From Pochonia chlamydosporia 170 (lineage: Eukaryota > Ascomycota > Sordariomycetes > Hypocreales > Clavicipitaceae): a stretch of DNA of 64,000 bases. The notes under the pieces were generated by a model, which was given only the letters and a program-made list of their open reading frames with translations, did no database searches and was not told where the DNA came from. Each line of letters opens with the position of its first letter. Position 1 is the first letter of the stretch. The DNA lies in contig NC_035794.1 in the NCBI RefSeq assembly GCF_001653235.2, positions 496,001 through 560,000 of the forward strand, given 5' to 3'. Shown here one piece after another: positions 46,529-55,443 of this stretch. The translations under genes were made by a program, and so were the position numbers.

Positions 46529-47815
46529 CTATTCCTTCTTGGCCATGCTAGCATTCCCGCATTTCCCAACCTCATCCTTCGGCCTGGATCCAAGCGAGTA
46601 TAATGCCCCTGCTCCGAAAACTATTATAGCCCCAATTAGGGTGCCACGTGCAAGCGAATTACCGAAAAGCCAAATGCTTAGCAAAAGGCTTACCAGTTTG
46701 CGAATATTGAGGACAATGGTGACAGTAAGGGCCGATGATTTCGCAGCGAGCAGGTTGACACCGCGGATACAGGCGTACTGAGTTAGTACGTTTATGGTGA
46801 GATATGCAAGCTGGCTTGGTATGTGTGCGGTAGTTGTTGAGTCATACCAGGGTATGGGGACTGTGAGCATGTTGCTGTGCATCATACTCTTGAAGTTTCG
46901 CATCATCGATGGAGCAAATGGGAGAAACAAAGGTAGTGAAAGTACATGTGAATAGAACAAGTTCTCTCTCCAGTGAGGCCCATATTGACGATAAGTTGCC
47001 TCCGTGTACAGGCCCATGATGGCAGAGAGGATCTGTGCGATGAACAGGATTACGAGCCCGGAGTTGAAAGCTGGCCTAACGGAGTCTCGTTGTAGAACAA
47101 CCTGCCGGCCACCGCCTGTTAGATTGCCACACGGTAGCTCAAGGACGTAGAGGGAGGAACTCACCTTCTCTTGGGCGTCTGACCAAGCAGCCAGAACAAC
47201 ACCTATACTCAGGAATATAACGGCAATGGCCTGCAATTGAGCATATCTCTTCCCGTACAGATAGCCCGCAATCATTGTGGTGATACTACCACCTGATCTA
47301 AGAATAATATGAACTGGAACTGAAATGTCATAGCTGAATGCATGATTGTTCAACACATTGATACCAAAAAAAAGTACAATGTTAATTAGCCACCGCCGCA
47401 GCGGAACTTTGGCAGGGGCCAAAAAGAAGGGTGGCCTGCTCATATCAAGTTGAGCAATGTAACCCGTTATCGCGACGAAGCAAAATTGCACAAAGGTGAG
47501 TAGAGTGCCTGCTGCCATGATTAGCCAACGACTGCGGATTTCCTCGTCTTTACATGTGTACGTATGTAATCATACCACTACGAGGCTCGAAGCTTTGTCA
47601 TTGCGAGTTAGCAATCATACCGGCTTCAGACTAGGTGCAGTTGCGGGATACTCCGTACTTGATAATTGCTTCTAGAGCGTAAACCTTTGGCCAAAGGGCA
47701 TTAGAAATAGCATATATCGCACAAGATGTGAGTGTCATACATTGGAACAACAACCTCCGAATATCAGACAGAGCATTGCGCCGACTGCTAGAATCGGCGC
47801 AACCTCGACAGCCAT
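46529..47815 (-). CDS. UAA-family nucleotide-sugar transporter (YEA4/SLC35B4-like)
   Basis: ER or Golgi antiporter; Yea4 carries UDP-GlcNAc for chitin-related synthesis. Exons 47815-47741, 47684-47659 and 47531-46529 give 367 residues. Exon 1 encodes MAVEVAPILAVGAMLCLIF and the family box GGCCSN; the 26-base second exon adds VYALEAII; exon 3 carries LLTFVQFCFVAITGY, NNHAFSYDISVPVHIILRSG and GLYTEATYRQYGPHWRENLF, the UAA signature. About ten membrane spans. An in-frame upstream ATG at 47923 would add 36 polar residues; I prefer 47815 because yeast Yea4 is short there. The junction into exon 3 (acceptor 47532) is inferred from frame and fit. Confidence 0.85.
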
Positions 47816-49079
47816 GGTTGCTCTCGTCGTAGCTTTGGCATGGCTGTGGTGGTTTCCATTCTCCTTTCGGCTTCGTGCGATATCTCCAGCCATTGCGCCC
47901 GTCTTTTGCACGAATTCAGCCATCAGTCGTTATCTGCTCCTAGCAGGGCTTCGTGCGGGATGCTCTCTGTTCTCAATTGGCCAGTGCTGTGAAGGTAGCA
48001 GTCCAGACGACGATGACAACACTATGCATTCATTCCTGAAACGGTTCTTCGAATTTTCTCAACTCACAGCATACCACTTCAAGAATGTGAACCAAAAAGG
48101 AAATAAGGAAAACAACCAAGGTAGCAGAAAAGCCTTAACCACGAGATAAAAAGGAGTTTGCAGCGAGCGAATTTGTGAAGCACGCTGGGATGGCGTGTCT
48201 CGTAGCCGCTACAACTCCTGACCCGGCAAATAAGTGGGTCTGATGCGCAGGGACAAGTCCTGAACCATGCAGCACCTCAGACCACATGCAATTAGTCATC
48301 CAAGGCGTTCAAGGGACACACCAAGGACGTCTTCATCTCGCAGTTTCCTGAAAGTAGTTGACGCAAAGGAACAAAAAGCGGCTGGAAGGTGCTCGTCGAT
48401 AGATCAAACGAATCACAGCTCTTCCTTTGTCTACGGGCCACTTCCTCTGTGTGGCTATAGCGTATGGAGGTCAAGGGGAAGAATTAACCTGGGCTTCAAT
48501 TCAGTTTTCAGTGCACCTCGATGCGTGGAAAAGAAGCCCATAAACAAGGCATGAGACATGGATCAAAACATGGGCTGAATAATAGCATACTGTCGCCTTA
48601 CCTCATCTTCTACCACGGTATAGCGAACACTAATGCAGATCAACATGCTATATCTCACTACCCGAGCAAGCGAATTAGTGCAGAGGAACTCGAGGTACCT
48701 AGATTCTTATCTTTATGGTATCTTGTCTATTGGGCAACAATCAATCGGAAAGTTCCCATAGCATATCCGCTTTATTGTTGTGGATGCAAATATTTCACCG
48801 CCTACGGCCCGGAACCATTAAGAGGCTTGCAAAGCTTGCAAAAGTTCCGTGAATCAGCATGGGCATCGCAATACCAGGTGATGATTTCTGCCAGGCCAAA
48901 CATATGGTATGACGCCCCAAACGTCCCCCCCTAGTTGATGACCCGAGAAATGAAGGACACCCAACTTCTCGATTTTTTGGATTCAAATCCTAATAGCCCA
49001 AAACTCTAATTGACTGTCTTGTGATTCGTTGTCGATTACTTCACTATATCTGCCTACCACAACATTCTGCAAATTGCTT
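47816..49079. other. Intergenic region
   Basis: 1.26 kb between two minus-strand genes. It includes the possible 36-codon upstream extension of the transporter (to 47923). A 137-codon plus-strand frame at 48521-48934 lacks family resemblance. GAGGTACCTAGATTC at 48690 is a partial copy of the dispersed unit. Confidence 0.45.
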
Positions 49080-50872
49080 TTACAGGGCCGAGAATACGAA
49101 CAACTAGACAGGAAAAATAGTGTTAGCATCTGAAATGACAAAATAAAGTGCATCGGGTTGTGCCATACGTTGTTCGTTGCCGCTATAGCAATGCTGTCTT
49201 CGAAGGGATGCCAGCTCATGTGCAAAATTTTCTTGTTGAAATCAATCTGGTCCGCATCTGTTTCCTTTCTCATGCGCTGAGCGCCACCCGCAGGGCTACC
49301 AGCTCTAGATCCATTCTTCTTCCCTCCGTTTGTCGTCGGGCTGGTTGAGGAGTTAATTGGTGTGGGAACTCCTACTTTTTTCGCCTTGAAAGCTGACTTG
49401 TCTGCCTGTAGAACAACCTCAACTTCTTTGTCGGGGTCCGAGGGATATATCATGAAATTGTTGTTATAGCTGCCTGTCATGACATTCTTCGCATCACCAG
49501 AGAAGACAACTTCAAATTTGTCAAATATGCTGTCGTTTTCATAGGTGTCGCAAAGCCTCGGTCGTAAGTGTTCATGAATAGGTATTGTCTTGACAGGCTG
49601 CCGTTCCATATTGATGTCCCAGATTTTCACTGTGAGATAGTCGCGTGACAGTATGTATCGACCGTCATAAGAAAAGCGAACGTCTGAAATGGATGAGATA
49701 ATCTCCGAAAAGAATGACCTGGAGGACGGGTCTTCTTCTTGTTCAAAGACTGGCAACCGTTAGCATAAAGGACTGGAGGGCGAGAGAGATCAGTTTCTTA
49801 CGCTTTGCATGTTGGTCGCATAGTGCGCTTTCCCGCATATCCGCCAGTTTGATGGTGCCTTTGGAGCTGGCATACATGAACCAATTACAACTCTGGGGAT
49901 GGAACTCAGCAGCTGTGATGACCTCCGTCAACTCCTCCATATTGGCAGGTTTGATATCAACAATATTAAAACTTTGATCTTGTATGTTTAGATTCCAAAG
50001 GTTAATTCTCAAATCATCACTGCTAATAAACGTTTCCCCATCACTATTGACCGATATGCTGTTGATGTGATAGGCATGAGCATTCGCATACGTGCGTCGA
50101 GGAACCGCGGCAACAACGGTATCATGGTGTGTTAGACGCGGCAATTTCAAATCTGCTGCGTTTCGGAAGTGCTGGGTCGTGGCCATGGGACGAGAGGCGC
50201 CTCCCCCGCCAGCAGCGTTGGCTGGTGTTAGGTCGTGCGAGAGATTATTCTCGGCAACAACCTTGAGTGATTTCTCAAAGACTTTCCAAAGCTTGATAGT
50301 TTTGTCGTTTGTGGATAGGAGGTAGTGGGATGCGTTTTGACGGCGGCACCATTTTATTTTATTGATCTTCTCCTCGATTTCGAGAGACTTCAGATAATCG
50401 AACTCTGGCTCGTGTGATTGAAACTCGGTGTGGAACTTATACTCGCAAGACTTCTTCTGGAGACTGTGTCAATAGAGGCAGTATAGTTCTAGTGTCGACG
50501 GTACTATGGAGACTTCGTTGACGTGGAGTAAATACAACGGGTGTCCTTAATACGTACCGTTTCGTTGCGCTCGAACAAGACCACTCGGCCACCTTTGTCA
50601 CCCGTGGCAAGATAGTTACCGGTATGATCAAATTCGACAGTCGAAATTATATCAGCTAGCAAGTGATGAGGTGTTCGTTAGTGCGCAAAAGGCTTGGACA
50701 GCCTGGACAGCTCATGGAAGATGTTGCTCACCTTCCGTAATATCCTCAACGTCGCCTTTATCACCAAAGCATCTGAGTTGACCCTCATCAGTATACGACT
50801 TTAGACAATTTTGCTCAACGGAACATACTGTGTGAACTTCCACGTGGGGGAATTCACTTCGCTGTCTACCAT
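49080..50872 (-). CDS. cdc55: CDC55/B55, regulatory B subunit of protein phosphatase 2A
   Basis: B55 directs PP2A to mitotic and morphogenetic substrates. Six exons: 50872-50829, 50772-50732, 50655-50558, 50456-49802, 49749-49169 and 49103-49080, 480 residues. The start [15 protein letters not shown] joins [65 protein letters not shown], and later [20 protein letters not shown] and [14 protein letters not shown], all B55 hallmarks of a seven-bladed WD40 propeller. The last exon of 24 bases encodes LFVFSAL, the usual end. The N-terminal exons are only 44 and 41 bases; the second intron splits a Glu/Ala junction. Every phase is consistent. Confidence 0.97.
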
Positions 50873-52728
50873 CTTTGCTGGAAGTGGCAGAAGCAGCGAC
50901 GGTGATCAGGGTAAGGGTGATGCAGGAAAGCGAGACAGAGCAGTCTGGTATGATTATGGTATCAACAGTACGGATGGTGAAAAGCCGGTTGAATGCTGCT
51001 GGTTCGTGCGACGGTCGCTGATGGCGAGGCGGATTACCGTTGCCTGCGATGATGAGTCCGTATCCGTGGCACGCGGGCCAGTCCTGTTGACAATCAATGC
51101 GGCGAAAGAAGGTGGGCGGTGGATGATGTCGTTTGACGACGGTGGGTGGCGGCGGTAGTGGGCCTGAGGGCAGCTCCCACAACAGCTCGCTCCTGGCTGC
51201 GGGCAGAAGTGGTGCCCGCACTTGAAGGGATCAATGGTTCAATGGCAAAGCTGGTGTGGCTCGCCCACTGAAGCAAGTACTTTGGCCAATTGTTGACGAC
51301 TAGCGATATCAACGTGAATATCGAAAAAAAAAAGAGCCTAAATAACTTCCTCCCTACCTTGGTGGTACTAGGCAGGTAATGAGTACCTTATTTGTAGCAG
51401 ATGTGCTGAGAGCTGAATTAGAGCTACAAGAGGTCAACGGAGGTGTTGGATGGCACCAGCCTCAATGTGGCTGAGGTGGCGCAGAGCTGCTCACAGCAAA
51501 CATGAACCAAGGTGTTAAGTCTGCACATGACTTAAAAGGACTTTGTTCACTCTCAGCAAATTGCCCAATGCACTCGAGTTCTTTGGCTCCTAGGTAGCTT
51601 GAATAAGGTCAAGTCGACTCTGGGAGAGGCACGAGGGCTAATAAACCAACCAGACTTGTTTAGACACTTGTCTGCACAAGTAAAGTGTGCTGAACCCAGC
51701 CCACCAGGCTGCATACAGTAAGTACCTTCTCGTCGCCACTCTTAATTCTGGTCAGCATGCAAGCTGTTACAAGAAAGGCCTAAAACTATTATAAGATATA
51801 TAAGTTTAATAGAGCAAATAGAACTCCTATGTAGCTATCTTATGATTGCTAATAAGCGTGATCGGCATAATTAGAATTAGGGGTAACGTGCAAGGGTTAG
51901 TAATTGTCAATCGGACGGAGGTGATTAGGTACTTGGGCATTGAGAGATGACACATGTTCCTTGACTCCCAAAAGTCCAGCCAGGGGCTCGAAAGGTTAGT
52001 AAGAAAACATTTGACTACCTAAATAGTTAGAAAAGTAGGGGTAAAGCAACAAGCAACTGTTCGGTACGTGCCCACGTAAATGTTTGAGAGGTGACAATAT
52101 ATGGATCGAAAAAGATGAAGCTAATCTTGATGACCTGGTACGAAACCTAGAATTCTTTTGAGCTGTCAATATGAATTGTCAAGGCACCTGCCTAGGTACC
52201 TAGGTACTTTACCAAGCTACTACCTACCTAGGTAGGTAGGTAGGTACTTCGGTAGGTGTAACTTGGCCAAATTACATCATAGCAGTGCGACATGAAAGCA
52301 GAAATACTTGGTATGGACCTTCGTAAAGTTGAAACCAGCCTCCGGCGCAAAACTGCAGGCAAAAGAGCCATGTACGAATAGTTCTTATTTCTTTGTTCGT
52401 GGCGGCATAAACCACCATAACGAGTTGTGTCAGTCGGGCAAACATGTGAGACCAAGTCAATTCTGCGGGATGTGGGGACATGCCTGATTTTTCTCCAAAG
52501 TCCTCGGCCACCTCATCATGGGGAACTATCCTTCAATGGAATTAGTCGCACGACGCGCTCAGAGTAACCATACACCATCACGGGAAGAGCGCACGGCCAG
52601 CTGGCCGTTCTTACGCACCATACAGGCAAGAAACAGCGATCAGCAGCGGCCAGCTGCATCATTACAGACGGTATTATGATCAAATTTTCAAACGGATTTA
52701 GATCAATTCTTTGAAACACACCCCAGAA
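50873..52728. other. Long divergent intergenic region with AT-rich and palindromic DNA
   Basis: 1.86 kb between CDC55 and the next plus-strand gene. 51770-51900 is AT-rich and gene-free. The repeat cluster at 52190-52257 lies ~470 bp upstream of the next ATG. GTACCTTATTTG, CTAGGCAGGTAATGAGTACC at 51369 is a degenerate copy. No supported coding frame. Confidence 0.5.
52190..52257. repeat. Largest TACCTAGGTA-type repeat cluster
   Basis: CCTAGGTACCTAGGTAC at 52191-52207, a 14-base break, then CTACCTACCTAGGTAGGTAGGTAGGTAC and a final GGTAGG. Arms can pair across the break. Same unit as at 1992-2035. Confidence 0.85.
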
Positions 52729-53658
52729 ATGGCCGATGGCGAAAATAGTACAGCGGGAAATGACGAAGAGCCATACCCTCACCACACACTATCAGGTGAC
52801 GGACAGACGGATGGTGTAGCTGCGACAGACAACGAGAATCTTGGGCTTTCAAATCACAAAGGAAAAGGCAAAGATGCTAGTTCGATGGTTGACAGGTTCC
52901 AGTCATCCGGTAGAACTTTGTTCAATAGCGCAATGGCTAGCCAGGAGTTGCCAAATATCAGTTCGAATGCTAAGGGAGGAGGGGAATCGAGTACATCGGC
53001 ACAAATCACGACCCATCAATCGATTTTTGGTATCGAACAACAGCGGAATGGACATTCCTCCAACCCGGCTAATCGCTCGTTCAAGTCGGATCGTAGTTCA
53101 CACGGGATGACTGATGCGTTTGAGACATTTGCAGCCGGGGAGAGTCCAAAAGCTGATATGAACGCGGCCAACACGTTAGACACACAATCTACGGGCAGAT
53201 CTATAACGCAGCAGGAAGCCTTGGATGGTTCTGACGTGGTGGAGCTCCTTTTGCAGCCCGATATAGCAAACTCGTTCCCCGTCGACGAATCGGAGGAGTT
53301 AACACCATTGGAGGCAGCAAGACTTCAGGATGCCTTATTTGGATCCGGGAGTGCCTGGCCATTCTGGGACCGACTTCTCAACTTCAATCCAGACTTTGTG
53401 ACAGGGCTGGAAGAATCCGGGAGGAGCGTGGAAATCATGGGTACGACGGACGCAGGTCTTGCGCGAAGCACCTGGCTTAAGCAGTGGAATGACGTTCTGA
53501 CATCCTATACTGATGAGGTATGGGGCGACCTCGAACCGCTTGCCATGCAGGCCAAAGAAGAGTTGGAGAAAGCCACCTACACTGATGAACTGCCAGATTC
53601 AAGTACGGCAGCGTTAGATCGTTTAAGACTGATACTCAAGCATTTACGAGGTTGTTAA
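52729..53658 (+). CDS. Fungal-specific protein of unknown function
   Basis: A single-exon gene of 309 residues starting MADGENSTAGNDEEPYP. Residues 1-165 are polar and disordered. A conserved-looking C-terminal part begins with SDVVELLLQPDI and DESEELTPLEAARLQDALFG and runs through WLKQWNDVLTSYTDEVWGDL to DRLRLILKHLRGC, predicted mostly helical. I recognise this arrangement (short 'EVxxLLxxP' block, then '...DEVWGxLxP') from uncharacterised filamentous-fungal proteins only. No signal peptide or membrane span. The upstream in-frame TTG at 52711 is not used. Confidence 0.75.
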   Translation: MADGENSTAGNDEEPYPHHTLSGDGQTDGVAATDNENLGLSNHKGKGKDASSMVDRFQSSGRTLFNSAMASQELPNISSNAKGGGESSTSAQITTHQSIFGIEQQRNGHSSNPANRSFKSDRSSHGMTDAFETFAAGESPKADMNAANTLDTQSTGRSITQQEALDGSDVVELLLQPDIANSFPVDESEELTPLEAARLQDALFGSGSAWPFWDRLLNFNPDFVTGLEESGRSVEIMGTTDAGLARSTWLKQWNDVLTSYTDEVWGDLEPLAMQAKEELEKATYTDELPDSSTAALDRLRLILKHLRGC

Positions 53659-54134
53659 TAAGGAGTCAACTATTACATGTACCATAACTTGTCATGTGGC
53701 TGCTTGATTTTGTTGAAGCTATATGATGTTAGATCCTGTTGCGGTTCGCTTTGGCCATGTACCACCATAGCCATGGAAGTCGGCACTGAAGAAAGTGGTC
53801 AGAGTTGCTGCGCCAACCATGTGGGTGACATCACCCCGCAGAGACCACCAAGCATGTGCATCGTGTAATAGTTGTCACAACCAAGGTCGCTACCACACCG
53901 TAGACATCACATACCAACACAACAGACAATCTTAACGTTTCCGAACCCCGTCGTTGCCAAAAGATTTGAGCACATTGACTGAGGAGGGTCTCTATGTTCA
54001 GTTTCACTTACCTGTCGCCCAGACACATTGTGACGCCGTTCCCATCAGACGTCACCAAAATCTAGAGCGAGTTCCACGACAGCCAGCTTTGCCTCGTAAT
54101 TCGACCAAAAAGGGTTTCCTCTTCACCATATCCC
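53659..54134. other. Intergenic region
   Basis: 476 bp between two plus-strand genes. No repeat or conserved frame is seen. Confidence 0.5.
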
Positions 54135-54878
54135 ATGGGAAAGTGGAGTCTAGCTGTTTTTTGCGCCGGGCTAGGCACGATCTCTGCCCAGAGATCGAGC
54201 ATCCTACCATCACCAACATACACCGCAGCGACTACACAATTCTTATTCGATAGAGCACAATGCCCAGGGAACACATTTCCATGCCCGACATCTCTGGGTG
54301 TCATATTCAGTGATATATGCTGTCAGAGCGGCCAGCTTTGTGCGCTTGATGCCAATAGTAACGCTGCATGCTGTCCATCCGGGTATGGTATCTTTTCAAA
54401 ATATGGAAGCTCTTTATTGTCTAACGAAGTTGTCTCGTGCAGGGCAGTGTGCACTGGCACAGCTCCAACCAGTGTATCAGGCGGCAACCCGACTTTTATA
54501 CCATCCTATGTATCCAACTCGTATTTTTCCTTCCCTTATGCGCCGACGTCCTTTCCAAACAGCGCCGAATGCGAATCCGCAGCTCGGGCATGCTCCAAGA
54601 ACTATGATTCTTGTCTAACCAAGCTCGGTGGCAGCGGTTATGCCGTCACTGTTGACGTTCCGGGGGGAGGAGGCACAACGGTTAATGGAGACAGTCGGGA
54701 CCTAGGAACATCGGCTACCTCGATTTGCGCCAGTCTCAGCAACCAGGCGTGCTCGAAGGCACAAGCAACCAATTGTGATTCCTTTGGTCAACGTTCCGCG
54801 GCCAGCTCAAGTTATTCGTCCGGCCTATTTAATTTTGCAGCGACAGCAGGATCACTTGTCTATCTGATTTTCGCCTGA
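54135..54878 (+). CDS. GPI-anchored cysteine-rich cell-surface protein
   Basis: Exons 54135-54382 and 54443-54878 give 227 residues. MGKWSLAVFCAGLGTISAQ is a signal peptide. About 14-16 cysteines follow, with CPGNTFPCPTSLGVIFSDIC, CCQSGQLCALD and SNAACCPSG resembling a chitin-binding-like Cys pattern. The end is Ser-rich and hydrophobic (SAASSSYSSGLFNFAATAGS and a final LVYLIFA), the layout of a GPI signal. The 60-base intron (GTATGG, branch TCTAAC, GTGCAG) has no stop and keeps frame, so an unspliced transcript would still encode a 247-residue form. Function is unknown; a wall or membrane surface role is inferred. Confidence 0.8.
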   Translation: MGKWSLAVFCAGLGTISAQRSSILPSPTYTAATTQFLFDRAQCPGNTFPCPTSLGVIFSDICCQSGQLCALDANSNAACCPSGYGIFSKYGSSLLSNEVVSCRAVCTGTAPTSVSGGNPTFIPSYVSNSYFSFPYAPTSFPNSAECESAARACSKNYDSCLTKLGGSGYAVTVDVPGGGGTTVNGDSRDLGTSATSICASLSNQACSKAQATNCDSFGQRSAASSSYSSGLFNFAATAGSLVYLIFA

Positions 54879-55443
54879 CAGGTGCGTGGCTGACCACACT
54901 ACTGCATGCTCGGTAGCTTTCAACAACCTTCGGCTGACATGTTCTGAAATGGAGAGCTTGTAAGAGTGGCATCGGATATGAATAAAGGATGATGGCCCAG
55001 GACGTTGCAGCCTGGGTATTCAGTTAGTTGCGCTGTACTGAGAAATTGAGGTCCTGTTGGGGAAAATTGGTCTATGGCCGGAGGGTTCTTAACGATTAGA
55101 AGAGTGGCTAACAGTGGCAGCTGATCGAAACCACATGAGTGCCATGATTGAATTTTTAGTATATCCAGTGACCTTTGCTGAAACAGGTTTAACTTGGCTA
55201 GGATTATGGCGCATTAAAATCACGACGGCCTCAGTGCAAGAAGGGCAGCTTCACTTCCCAAAAGAGGACTCTTCTACACCAAAATCACACGTTTCAAACA
55301 AACTAGTCGCAACTAGGTTCCCTCCTTGTAGCACGGTTTCGAAGGGTCTTCTCAGTAAATACCCTCGGCCAGGCATATCCCATTCGATGTGATGGCTCTT
55401 CACTTTTCCACAGCCTATCGCCTCATTCCAGATACCTAGGTAC
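54879..55443. other. Convergent 3' region
   Basis: 565 bp between the GPI-protein and MSH5 stops. GATACCTAGGTAC at 55431-55443 abuts the MSH5 stop codon, a copy of the dispersed palindromic unit. Confidence 0.55.

Noticed and set aside
47095..47165. An intron inside the last exon of the YEA4-like gene, suggested by AAGGTGAGT...CTAACAG
   Set aside because: Removing its 49 bases breaks the frame within a few codons, while the unspliced sequence stays open and forms a variable loop.
48521..48934. 137-codon open frame
   Set aside because: No family resemblance and unusual composition; most likely chance in a gene-poor gap.
51770..51900. RIP-mutated transposon relic in the AT-rich gap
   Set aside because: AT-rich, but without detectable open-frame remnants, terminal repeats or duplicated flanks; too short to judge RIP by eye.
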